Positions 1 to 7,391 of a stretch of 64,000 nt of DNA are shown piece by piece. The stretch lies in IMG/VR virus record IMGVR_UViG_3300011189_000006, positions 27,135-91,134 of that record, one strand, 5' to 3'. The notes below the pieces were generated by a model. That model searched no databases and was not told the origin of the DNA. It saw nothing but the letters and a program-made list of their open reading frames with translations. Source of the DNA: a virus. Each line of letters begins with the position of its first letter. Within the stretch, counting starts at the first letter, position 1. A program made the translations under genes and the position numbers.

Positions 1-374
1 AAATAATCCATAAACTCACCTATTGCATTATTAGTATCTTCTTTACTGAAGTAGCCAGTGAGTTCCATTACAATATCACCTTCACTCATTCCATTCAGTA
101 TCGATTTTTTAAAAATTGAATATAAACCAGTATATACACGTCCTTGTAATTGTCCTTCAAAATTACTTGGAGAGTACTGTGCATGTCTTGATGAAGAGTT
201 TGGTGGTGTGCCTTTCTTAACAGCACCAGATGATATATCGGAAAAAAACTCAACACCATCAACAACAATGTTGCCTCTAGTATTAATCTCTACTTTTCTA
301 CCAAATAAGCTAAGTATTTTACTTTTTTTACTTTCTTTCATCATTCTTTGTTTAAAGCTATCTATGTTTTTCAT
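1..374 (-). CDS. Hypothetical protein, C-terminus cut by the window edge
   Basis: Reading the minus strand from an ATG at 374 gives an open frame that runs off the left edge (about 124 residues visible). The start is MKNIDSFKQRMMKESKKSK, followed by a basic stretch and a region containing GVEFFSDISSG. A TATATTTG promoter element lies on the same strand at 396-403, about 20 nt before the start, which supports this frame over the plus-strand frame that overlaps it. The N-terminus (IDSFKQRMMKES) vaguely recalls the capsid-targeting tag of other genes here, but the fit is poor. Function not recognised. Confidence 0.6.
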   Translation of the reverse strand, partial: MKNIDSFKQRMMKESKKSKILSLFGRKVEINTRGNIVVDGVEFFSDISSGAVKKGTPPNSSSRHAQYSPSNFEGQLQGRVYTGLYSIFKKSILNGMSEGDIVMELTGYFSKEDTNNAIGEFMDY

Positions 375-395
375 CTTGTGTTATTTTTTTTTATA

Positions 396-403
396 CAAAT
401 ATA
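396..403 (-). promoter_or_regulatory. Bacteroidota-type -7 promoter element
   Basis: TATATTTG on the minus strand, matching the TAnnTTTG consensus of Bacteroidota housekeeping promoters. It sits about 20 nt before the ATG at 374. Confidence 0.55.
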
Positions 404-556
404 TATTAAATAAGAAGTATGGCAAAACTTATAATGATATATTCAACTATTTAATACTTATGGTCTATAACATTATAATGTCTGTTGTATGTAATACATT
501 ATAGTTTATTTATGACAACAAATTATTTTTTTCAAATACAAATACAAATAAATAAA

Positions 557-1342
557 ATGTCTGATAAAATAAAATTCAAAATTAAAAATGATATGTTTCC
601 CGATTTCATATCAAAATTAAAAGACTTAACGAATATTGATAAGACAATAAAGTTAAAAATAGACAGGGATAATATACTTATGTACTCTATGCTAGGTAGT
701 GGTTCTATAATGGTAGCTTTTAAAAATTATATCCTAAAGACTAGCGATTATCTAGAAACAAAAGAAGATATAGAATACACATACGATATTATTATCACTA
801 GTTGTGATAAGTTTGTAAAGAATCTTAGTTTTATAAAAGAAGAAGATTTAATTGGTATGGTTATTACACATAGAGATTCTAATGAGAATGATGATGTTAG
901 GGTTGCTAGAAAAATAGAAATAAAGGGTGGTAAACTAAAAGTAAATTGGCTAGCAGGTGAGTACTATGAGGTGAGAGATTTAACCAAAGAAAAATTAGAA
1001 GAAAATCTTGACTTAGACAATAGAACTTGGAACTTTTCTCTTACACAATCACAATTTAGTGATGTGAAGAAGCTATCAAAAATAAACACTGACAATATAA
1101 TAACGTTCAATGTTGATAAAGGAAAAGTATCTATATTTGAAAGAGCAGCATGGGATTTAGAAATTGGGATGATAGAAAATATTGATAAGAACTTTATATT
1201 TAATAAGAGGTTTTTAAAGTGTGTTGATGAAACAATGGAAAACATAGAGTTTAGTTTGTTCGACACTTTCATACTTGTCAAAAACAACGATAACAATCTG
1301 ATGTTGTCATATGAACAAGATTTTTCAGATGAAGATTTATAA
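557..1342 (+). CDS. Sliding clamp (T4 gp45-like), probable
   Basis: A 261-residue protein from the ATG at 557 (MSDKIKFKIK); the frame is open further upstream but those residues look non-coding. Clamp-like features are alternating short beta strands and helices, a second half with KKLSKINTDNIITFNVDKGK and an acidic tail ending SDEDL. T4 gp45 is 228 residues, so the size is compatible. It is followed by another small gene, a methyltransferase and the C-terminal part of a family B DNA polymerase, which is the expected setting for a processivity clamp. The call rests on pattern memory and context rather than a hard motif. Confidence 0.55.
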   Translation: MSDKIKFKIKNDMFPDFISKLKDLTNIDKTIKLKIDRDNILMYSMLGSGSIMVAFKNYILKTSDYLETKEDIEYTYDIIITSCDKFVKNLSFIKEEDLIGMVITHRDSNENDDVRVARKIEIKGGKLKVNWLAGEYYEVRDLTKEKLEENLDLDNRTWNFSLTQSQFSDVKKLSKINTDNIITFNVDKGKVSIFERAAWDLEIGMIENIDKNFIFNKRFLKCVDETMENIEFSLFDTFILVKNNDNNLMLSYEQDFSDEDL

Positions 1343-1357
1343 AAAAATAAAAAATAT

Positions 1358-1705
1358 ATGATTGATAGAGATAACGACTTAGACTTAAAAAAACCTATTT
1401 TTGTTCTATATGTTAATGGTGAAGGATATTCAAGACATAATACAGAAGAAAAGATAGATCATTACAAGCATTACTTAGAAAAAGATAATATAACACTTGT
1501 TGTTATTGTATCCGATAGGGATTCATTAGAAATAGTGTGGAATGGTAGTGATTACATGAAATCTGATCAACTACTACAAACTGATATTGATAAGATAAAG
1601 AAAAGTATGTGTAAAATATATGAAGTGGTATCCGAAGATATTACAGATGCTAACATAAAAAGAAAGTTAAGAAAATATCTAATAGAAGATATACTAGATG
1701 AATAA
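1358..1705 (+). CDS. Hypothetical protein
   Basis: A 115-residue protein with an alternating strand/helix pattern (KPIFVLYVNGEG, NITLVVIVSDRDSLEIVWNG) and a charged helical C-terminus. It starts 15 nt after the clamp gene and its stop overlaps the start of the methyltransferase gene by 8 nt, so the three genes are probably co-transcribed. No domain recognised. Confidence 0.75.
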   Translation: MIDRDNDLDLKKPIFVLYVNGEGYSRHNTEEKIDHYKHYLEKDNITLVVIVSDRDSLEIVWNGSDYMKSDQLLQTDIDKIKKSMCKIYEVVSEDITDANIKRKLRKYLIEDILDE

Positions 1706-2450
1706 AAAAGTAATACACGGCGACTGTTTTGACTATATGCCAAATATAGCAAGTAAAAGTATAGACTTGATATTTGCAGATTTACCATATGGGACTACTA
1801 AGTGTAAGTGGGATTGTATTTTACCACTAGATAAACTATGGTTAGAATATAAGAGAATAATCAAAGATGATGGTGCTATATTATTGTTTGCTCAGACACC
1901 ATTTGATAAAGTTTTGGGAAGCTCTAATTTAGAAATGCTAAGATATGAATGGATATGGGAGAAAACACAATCTACTGGGTTTTTTAATGCAAAGAAAATG
2001 CCTATGAAATCGCATGAGAATATTTTGGTATTTTACAAAAAACTACCAACTTACAATCCACAGATGACAAATGGGCATAAACCTATGAATTCATATACTA
2101 AGAAAGCATCTGTTCAGAATAAGACAAAAATATATGGGAAGGTAGATAAAGATGTAAGTGGGGGTGGTGAAACAATAAGGTATCCTAGAAGTGTACAGAT
2201 ATTCCCTTCTGATAAGCAAAAAAACAAATTAAATGGAACTATACACCCAACACAAAAGCCGTTAAAACTTATAGAGTTTTTCATAAAATCGTATACAAAT
2301 AAGGATGACTTAGTATTAGATAATGTAGCGGGTAGTGGAACAGTTGCCGTTGCGTGTGAGAACTTAGAAAGAAATTATATAGTCATTGAAAAGGAAATAG
2401 AGTATTATAATATTATATTGAAAAGATTAGAAATTAATAAAAATTTATGA
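1698..2450 (+). CDS. DNA adenine-type methyltransferase (beta class)
   Basis: A 250-residue N6-adenine/N4-cytosine methyltransferase. The catalytic motif IV is DLPYG near residues 29-33 (FADLPYG). The AdoMet-binding motif I comes late, as NVAGSGTVAVACENLERNY near residue 215, preceded by HPTQKPLKLIEFFI. Motif IV before motif I defines the beta arrangement. No restriction endonuclease lies beside it, so it is more likely a phage DNA-protection enzyme than half of a restriction system. It separates the clamp gene from the polymerase fragments and may have been inserted there. Confidence 0.9.
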   Translation: MNKKVIHGDCFDYMPNIASKSIDLIFADLPYGTTKCKWDCILPLDKLWLEYKRIIKDDGAILLFAQTPFDKVLGSSNLEMLRYEWIWEKTQSTGFFNAKKMPMKSHENILVFYKKLPTYNPQMTNGHKPMNSYTKKASVQNKTKIYGKVDKDVSGGGETIRYPRSVQIFPSDKQKNKLNGTIHPTQKPLKLIEFFIKSYTNKDDLVLDNVAGSGTVAVACENLERNYIVIEKEIEYYNIILKRLEINKNL

Positions 2451-2514
2451 AATTACATTAAACATAGTACTTAGTAAAAACTATAAATAAAAACGAATAA
2501 TAAACAAAAACTCT

Positions 2515-2619
2515 ATGAAGGCTGAAACCAAAAAAGAAATAGAGTCATTGAAAAAACAAGCGAGCAAGCTAAAAAAGGAAGTTGATTACTACAACGCCTT
2601 ACAGCTTGCTCTTTGTTAA
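2515..2619 (+). pseudogene. DNA polymerase (family B) fragment: end of the fingers helix
   Basis: An ATG at 2515 opens 34 codons reading MKAETKKEIESLKKQ... and ending DYYNALQLALC before a TAA at 2617-2619. This is the helix that leads into motif B of family B polymerases. The next part of that helix, KLVLNGSYG, resumes in the same frame at 2656 after an interruption. An in-frame stop lies about 40 nt upstream of the ATG, and no exonuclease or motif A region exists elsewhere in the window. The N-terminal two thirds must therefore be encoded elsewhere, or are lost. It could be the start of a separate C-terminal polymerase subunit, as in T4-like phages with split gene 43. Confidence 0.6.
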
Positions 2620-2655
2620 CCCCCGCTAATTTATTTAGGGGGGGGTGGATGACTA
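2614..2655 (+). other. 42-nt in-frame insert with two stops and a GC hairpin inside polymerase motif B helix
   Basis: The polymerase helix reads NALQLAL up to 2613 and continues K-L-V-L-N-G-S-Y-G from 2656. The 42 nt between hold TAA (2617) and TGA (2650). The core is CCCCC (2620-2624) facing a run of eight G (2638-2645), with TAA/TTA pairing inside, so it can fold as a hairpin. Its length is a multiple of three, so both sides keep one frame. The GC-rich core contrasts with the AT-rich surroundings. No T tract follows, so it is not a standard terminator. See findings for a translational bypassing hypothesis. Confidence 0.7.
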
Positions 2656-2766
2656 AAATTAGTATTAAACGGAAGCTATGGTGCTTTTGCTGCTCCTTAC
2701 TTTATCTTATATAATAACCACGTTGCTGGTACTATTACATCAGAAGGTAGGGAACTTACAAAAAAG

Positions 2767-3231
2767 ATGGACAAAGATAATGAGGACTATTGGTACAAAC
2801 AATGGCACTTAGACTTTGAATTGCATAAAAAACTATACATTGATAATGTAACACAAATATCTGAAAAAGAACCAGTTAGTATATATGGTGATAGTGTAGA
2901 TGGGAAGTCCATTATAAATACACTAGAGGGTAAATTTACGATAAAAGATCTTTATGATAAACAAAATAAATTATCTATCAGAAAAGATAAAGAAGTTATA
3001 CCTGTTAACTTTAAGTCATTAAATTGGACTGATGATGAAAAAATACATTATTCTAAGGTGAAGAATATAATTAGACACAAAACTTCTAAAAAGAAATGGA
3101 AAATAAAGAGTGGTGGTAAGGAAATCATTATAACAGAAGATCATTCCCTAATTGTTTTTAGAAATGGTGAAAAAATGGAAATAAAACCAAAGGAATTAAA
3201 AAGTGGTGATAGAGTTATAATACATAATTAA
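2767..3231 (+). CDS. DNA polymerase (family B) middle fragment fused to N-terminal half of a split intein
   Basis: Polymerase homology starts at 2656, before any usable start codon: KLVLNGSYGAFAAPYF is motif B. It runs through EPVSIYGD, the first half of motif C (YGDTDS). The first in-frame ATG is at 2767, so translation from there would lose motif B. At codon 43 of that frame (2893) the intein begins with Ser: SVDGKSIINTLEG (block A), then TEDHSLIVF (block B, T-x-x-H) and LKSGDRVIIHN before the stop. The intein half is 112 residues. The other half starts 29 nt downstream in another frame. Confidence 0.85.
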   Translation: MDKDNEDYWYKQWHLDFELHKKLYIDNVTQISEKEPVSIYGDSVDGKSIINTLEGKFTIKDLYDKQNKLSIRKDKEVIPVNFKSLNWTDDEKIHYSKVKNIIRHKTSKKKWKIKSGGKEIIITEDHSLIVFRNGEKMEIKPKELKSGDRVIIHN

Positions 3232-3398
3232 AAAGACTATAGACAGAATAGAACTAGCATATGAAAAAAGAAAATTATAAACTTTTAGAAATTGAAAGTG
3301 TAGAAGAAATTGGAAGCTTTGAGGATGAATACGTATATGATTTAGAAATGGAAGACGAATCACATACCTTCATAGCAAATGATATATTAGTACATAAC
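2893..3398 (+). other. Split intein at DNA polymerase motif C (YGD / TDS)
   Basis: The N-intein (2893-3228, 112 residues) starts with Ser after YGD. The C-intein (3261-3398, 46 residues with its own Met) ends VYDLEMEDESHTFIAND... to the canonical HN, followed by Thr as the +1 residue of TDSIFVSF. The two halves have separate open frames, with a stop at 3229-3231 and a stop just before the ATG at 3261, and there is no endonuclease domain. All splicing residues expected of a class 1 intein are visible: Ser1, block B His, penultimate His, terminal Asn, +1 Thr. The break lies where endonuclease domains usually sit. Confidence 0.85.
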
Positions 3399-4577
3399 AC
3401 AGATTCAATTTTTGTATCATTCAAACCATGTATGGATCACTGTGATTGGAAAAATAAAGTATTTAACAAAGAGTATTTAAACTCTATTGATAAACCATTC
3501 ATAGTATTATCAAGAACTAAACTAGATATAGACAATCCAAATTTAGTTGGGAAGATTATATCTAATAATAACACGGAAGATGATATTGATAAATTTGAAG
3601 AACTTTTAAAAAAGCCACATGATTTAATTTTAATGGATGGGTTTTACTCTAATAACAGAGATATAGTAAAAATTGTTAAAGACATGAACTTTGGTGATAA
3701 TCTAATCTGGAACTGGTCTAATGAAGTTGACTTTATCAACGGGATTGACCAAATAAGATTTGCTAACTTCTTCAAACAAATGCTTGATGAACATGCTGAT
3801 AGTTATGGTGTTGAGAATAAAGAAGATTTTGAATTAGAAAGAATATCAGAGTCTATTATCAATATAGCTAAGAAAAAGTATATCCAACACATATTATTCG
3901 AAGATGGAATTCCTTATGAAAGAATGGATTATATATTCCCAAAAGGTGTTGAATTAGTTAGATCATCAACACCCGCATTTGCTAGAACTAAGATTGTTGA
4001 TATTGTAAAGTATTTATTTTCTCACCCAGATACATTTAATATAAAGGATTTGTTAAGATTAGTTAAAGACCTTAGAAATGAGTTTGAATTAGCAGATATT
4101 GATGATATATCAATGCAATCTTCCGTTTCTAAATATGATGTTAAGGTTATAAACGATAAGTCGTTACCACTTCAATTTGTAAGTGGTGCACATTTTGCAG
4201 TCAAGTCGGCAGCACATCACAACTATCTATTAAACGAGAACAAGTCACTACAAAATAAGTACGAGTTTATAAAATCTGGGACTAAAATAAAGTACTATGT
4301 TTGTAAGGATAAAAAGATAACAGGTATGTTTGCTTATATAAGAGGATCTTATCCTATCGAAATGGCACCAGAGATTGACTATGATACACAATTTTCTAAG
4401 TCTATACTATCACCTATAAATTCTATTATAGAGCCACTAGGGATGCCAGAAATAACCAAAAGGTTATCAGTGGTAATGGATATATTCTCTGGGTTTGGTA
4501 TGTCACCAAATAAAAAGAAAAATGACGATGATGATTTGGGAGATATTCACGATGATGGCGATGATTTTCCATGGTAA
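3261..4577 (+). CDS. C-intein fused to C-terminal part of family B DNA polymerase
   Basis: A 438-residue frame. Residues 1-46 are the C-intein ending in HN. The extein begins TDSIFVSFKP at residue 47, the second half of the palm motif C with its catalytic Asp. Downstream, KKKYIQHILFEDG resembles the KKRY/KxY motif of family B polymerases, followed by a thumb-like helical region. The acidic C-terminus ends GDDFPW and could be a clamp-binding tail like that of T4 gp43 (inference). Joined to the preceding frame by protein trans-splicing this would restore palm and thumb. A strong hairpin terminator follows at 4585. Confidence 0.85.
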   Translation: MKKENYKLLEIESVEEIGSFEDEYVYDLEMEDESHTFIANDILVHNTDSIFVSFKPCMDHCDWKNKVFNKEYLNSIDKPFIVLSRTKLDIDNPNLVGKIISNNNTEDDIDKFEELLKKPHDLILMDGFYSNNRDIVKIVKDMNFGDNLIWNWSNEVDFINGIDQIRFANFFKQMLDEHADSYGVENKEDFELERISESIINIAKKKYIQHILFEDGIPYERMDYIFPKGVELVRSSTPAFARTKIVDIVKYLFSHPDTFNIKDLLRLVKDLRNEFELADIDDISMQSSVSKYDVKVINDKSLPLQFVSGAHFAVKSAAHHNYLLNENKSLQNKYEFIKSGTKIKYYVCKDKKITGMFAYIRGSYPIEMAPEIDYDTQFSKSILSPINSIIEPLGMPEITKRLSVVMDIFSGFGMSPNKKKNDDDDLGDIHDDGDDFPW

Positions 4578-4584
4578 TTAAAAC

Positions 4585-4620
4585 AAAACTCTTACTATTT
4601 CATATAATAGTAAGAGTTTT
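4585..4620 (+). terminator. Rho-independent terminator after polymerase
   Basis: A perfect 15-bp stem, AAAACTCTTACTATT (4585-4599) with AATAGTAAGAGTTTT (4606-4620) and a 6-nt loop, followed by more T. It closes the clamp-polymerase block. Confidence 0.85.
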
Positions 4621-4626
4621 TTAATT

Positions 4627-4947
4627 ATGCATATAAGGAAGGAAATAATACAAGGTGTTGAATATAATTTCTATAATGATATAGATTATAAAACTGTCTT
4701 AAATCACTGTAACGAAGGCACAGATGGGTTTATGTATATTCTTATTAAAGATTTAGAAGAAGAAAGCAAAAAATTTGAAAGAAGTTCTAAAATAAATAAT
4801 ATATTAAATAATACACCAATACTTACAATTGATAATATAAATAACTCATACATATCATCTTACCTTTATGGGTCAGAAGACATTGATACATTTTTGAGTA
4901 TAATAATAGATAAAATAAGAAGAGATTATAATAATACCAAGTACTAG
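4627..4947 (+). CDS. Hypothetical protein
   Basis: A 106-residue acidic protein beginning MHIRKEIIQGVEYNFYND directly after the terminator. It has a helical middle (DLEEESKKFERS) and a C-terminal helix with DIDTFLSIIIDKIRR. Its stop lies 20 nt from the presumed right end of the TnpB element. No family recognised. Confidence 0.65.
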   Translation: MHIRKEIIQGVEYNFYNDIDYKTVLNHCNEGTDGFMYILIKDLEEESKKFERSSKINNILNNTPILTIDNINNSYISSYLYGSEDIDTFLSIIIDKIRRDYNNTKY

Positions 4948-4967
4948 GAGAGTAAACCATATATTTA

Positions 4968-4998
4968 GTGAACTACTTAACCGCTAAAGGCGGTTAAG
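4968..4998 (-). mobile_element. Right end of the TnpB element; presumed 3' end of its guide RNA
   Basis: A 9-bp hairpin CTTAACCGC (4976-4984) / GCGGTTAAG (4990-4998) overlaps the tnpB stop codon, followed on the minus strand by TAGTTCAC. In IS200/IS605 elements the right-end hairpin follows or overlaps the tnpB 3' end, and the same region is the scaffold of the omega/re-RNA, with the flanking host sequence as guide. Here the guide would be the complement of roughly 4947-4967. The exact boundary is inferred. Confidence 0.55.
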
Positions 4999-6148
4999 TT
5001 TCAAGAGTCAACACTTCCTCTAATGAGGACAGTTCGTCATGATTTTCGGTGGCAGTCCCTGACACCGTATTATTTTTAATTAAAGCAAAGTTTTTAATGT
5101 TTATAGCTGCATTAATATCTCTATCATGTTGTGCGTTACACTCCTTACAAGACCACTCACGGTCTTTAAGCGTTAATTCGTGGTTTATGTCTCCACAACT
5201 AGAACAAGTCTTGCTAGAGGGATCGTATCTACCTATTTTAAGTAGATTAACACCATACCAATCACATTTGTATTCTAGCATAGTGGTAAACATACCCCAC
5301 CCAACATCTGAAATAGCCTTGGCTAGTTTTCTATCTTTCATCATGCCTTTAATATCTAAATCTTCTATAGCTATAGATTGGTTCTCTTTAACTAGTCTAG
5401 AAGATTCCTTATGTAAAAAGTCTTTCCTTTGAAAAGCCGTTTTTTCATGTATTTTTGATAATTTCCTTTTAGTACGTACTCCTTTGTTTCTAGAGTATTT
5501 CCTTTGTGTATATTTTAACTTTGATTCATTATTTTTTAAATATCTAGGATTATTGACTTTATCTCCTTTTGAGAATACCATAAAATCTTTAATGCCTAAA
5601 TCTATACCAATGGTCGTCTCAGCTTTTATGACTGGCTTAGGCTTTCTGCCTACACCAGTATCACATGATATGCTTACATAATACTTACCAGTTGGTCTTC
5701 TAGATATAGTAGCGAACTTTATCGCTCCCTTTGCCGCTCTATGCAACTCAATTTTTATACCTTCTCTGAATTTAGGTATGGATAGTTTTCCATCATCAAA
5801 ATATATATTTTGTGGTATATGGAACGATTGCTTACCACTCCATTTAGACTTAAATTTAGGATAGCCACTTGTTTTTCTACGAAATCTTTTAAAAGCATTA
5901 TCTAGGTTTTTAATTGGTGCTTGTAAGGTTTGGCTATTTATTTCTTTTAACCACTCAACATCTTTTTTAAGACCAGGTATTTGCTTTATTAGGTAGTAAC
6001 AATCAAAAGGAGTTGTTTTATTTTCGTTAGAAGAATTGTTTACCTCCAACCCTATATTATATATGAATCTAGCAGAACCAATATGTTTATTGATTAGTTC
6101 TACTTGTTCCTTATTTGGATATAATCTGTACTCAAATGCTCTTAACAT
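4994..6148 (-). CDS. tnpB: TnpB RNA-guided nuclease (IS200/IS605 OrfB family)
   Basis: A complete 384-residue TnpB. The N-terminal part (AFEYRLYPNKEQ, GSARFIYN) is the helix-turn-helix and wedge region. RuvC residues are intact: Asp183 in IGIDLGIKDF, Glu262 in IAIEDLDIKG and Asp342/344 in HDRDINAAIN. A zinc finger is formed by CSSC (315-318) and CKEC (334-337). TnpB is an RNA-guided DNA endonuclease that keeps its transposon in place by cutting the donor site. No tnpA lies next to it, so the element is either non-autonomous or retained for the nuclease. The end structures are at 4968-4998 and 6143-6257. Confidence 0.95.
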   Translation of the reverse strand: MLRAFEYRLYPNKEQVELINKHIGSARFIYNIGLEVNNSSNENKTTPFDCYYLIKQIPGLKKDVEWLKEINSQTLQAPIKNLDNAFKRFRRKTSGYPKFKSKWSGKQSFHIPQNIYFDDGKLSIPKFREGIKIELHRAAKGAIKFATISRRPTGKYYVSISCDTGVGRKPKPVIKAETTIGIDLGIKDFMVFSKGDKVNNPRYLKNNESKLKYTQRKYSRNKGVRTKRKLSKIHEKTAFQRKDFLHKESSRLVKENQSIAIEDLDIKGMMKDRKLAKAISDVGWGMFTTMLEYKCDWYGVNLLKIGRYDPSSKTCSSCGDINHELTLKDREWSCKECNAQHDRDINAAINIKNFALIKNNTVSGTATENHDELSSLEEVLTLET

Positions 6149-6257
6149 AATGTATATATTAATAAATATCCCTTCTCTATTACTATTCTAGATTTTATTT
6201 GTATATTTGCCTACGCCTTACATCACATCGGCTGAAGACCAATGTGTTTCACGACAT
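6143..6257 (+). repeat. Left end of the TnpB element (copy 1 of a ~110-bp repeat)
   Basis: This segment from the tnpB start outward is about 85% identical by eye to 61511-61620. It holds a hairpin CACATCGG / CCAATGTG with loop CTGAAGA (6224-6246) and an outward-pointing TATATTTG (6202-6209). Related hairpins with nearly the same loop occur at 61362 and, reversed, at 63740. These are IS200/IS605-type left ends. Confidence 0.75.
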
Positions 6258-6300
6258 GATTTTATAAATTAATATATAGTATATAAAAATAATGTAAAAT

Positions 6301-6801
6301 ATGAATGCCCTTATGAGATATGATGGTTATACATCAAGTGATAGAGTGGATGATTTACTAGATAAAATATTAAGATATGGAATTGGTTCTATAACAGAAC
6401 TTGAAATATCATTTTTAGACTCATATTCATGTAATGAAGAAGAATCCATACATAATATTATAATAAAAGAAGAATCTGAAAAGGTTTTTGAAGATGATGA
6501 TAGTAACTTTAGGTTTGAGTATTCACATACTGAAATTCTTGATGAAGAGAGGCATTTTATAGGTACTCTATATGTACCAGATATGATTTTAAATAAAAGA
6601 CATAAAATAGAAGGTATATTAAGTGGTAAAATAATATTATTCCATAATGGTACTACATCACCAGACTTTTATCATTTTATTGATAATAAAACACATTACG
6701 ATGTATTTGAGTTCTGTTCTAGACTAGAATATGAATTAGATATGTTTATTGATTATGTAATAGGTGAGATAACTAATAATGATTTCGAATCAAAGGTTTA
6801 A
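6301..6801 (+). CDS. Hypothetical protein with a Bacteroidota-type LDKI...LT..E..FL motif
   Basis: A 166-residue acidic protein. Residues about 18-45 (DDLLDKILRYGIGSITELE...FLDSYS) resemble the short C-terminal motif found on rhomboid and other membrane proteins of Flavobacteriia (LDKIsk.G..SLT..E..FL; DUF6576-like, from memory). The rest is unrecognised. A late-type motif AATTAATATATAG lies about 30 nt upstream. Confidence 0.7.
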   Translation: MNALMRYDGYTSSDRVDDLLDKILRYGIGSITELEISFLDSYSCNEEESIHNIIIKEESEKVFEDDDSNFRFEYSHTEILDEERHFIGTLYVPDMILNKRHKIEGILSGKIILFHNGTTSPDFYHFIDNKTHYDVFEFCSRLEYELDMFIDYVIGEITNNDFESKV

Positions 6802-6811
6802 GGTTTAAATT

Positions 6812-7336
6812 TTAAAGATTTCTGGGTAAGTCAGCATCTGTATCTTCTGGCTCTATATTCTCATCATCCTCTAAATCGCTATAAAAGTCTTCCTCCTCTA
6901 AATAATATTCATCAGATTTTCTTCTTTTTTCTTTCTGTATCTGATTAACATAATAACCAGCGATTATAAATTCAGTACCAGCCCAAAGTAAAAACTCTGA
7001 CATTGTCATAAATTTATAATGGTGTAATAAATATAATACCATACCAGTCTGTCCTATTATAAAACCAATTGATGATTCAAACCTTTTCTTAGAGAAAAAT
7101 GATGGCTCATCAGAATATATTTTACAAAATTCTCTAATCACCCATTTCAAATTCATCCAACCAAAGAATCCGTATATAAATATGTTTCTATTTTTTTTAG
7201 TATCAGTACAATTGTCACTACATCTTCTTTTACTAGTACCTGTTTTTAAATTTACTTGAATAGTTTTATTGCCTCTTGATCTACTCTTTGACACATCTAG
7301 GTTAATTACGTATCTCTTTGATTTCTTGTTTTCCAT
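6812..7336 (-). CDS. Hypothetical membrane protein
   Basis: A 174-residue protein with a basic N-terminus (YVINLDVSKSRSRGNK), two hydrophobic segments near residues 88-110 (IGFIIGQTGMVLYLLHHY) and 113-131 (FLLWAGTEFIIAGYYV), and a strongly acidic C-terminal tail. The late-type motif ATAATATATACTG precedes the start. Probably an inner-membrane protein; function unknown. Confidence 0.7.
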   Translation of the reverse strand: MENKKSKRYVINLDVSKSRSRGNKTIQVNLKTGTSKRRCSDNCTDTKKNRNIFIYGFFGWMNLKWVIREFCKIYSDEPSFFSKKRFESSIGFIIGQTGMVLYLLHHYKFMTMSEFLLWAGTEFIIAGYYVNQIQKEKRRKSDEYYLEEEDFYSDLEDDENIEPEDTDADLPRNL

Positions 7337-7391
7337 ACAGTATATATTATTTTATGAAAATAGATTATTAATATATAAGCCATATTTGATT

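Noticed and set aside
58-504. Open plus-strand frame of 148 codons at the left edge
   Set aside because: It mirrors a minus-strand gene (1-374) that has a promoter and sensible composition; the plus-strand product is Ser/Pro/Leu-rich antisense-like text.
2620-2645. C5/G8 hairpin as a rho-independent terminator
   Set aside because: No T tract follows, and it lies inside polymerase homology that continues in frame on both sides.
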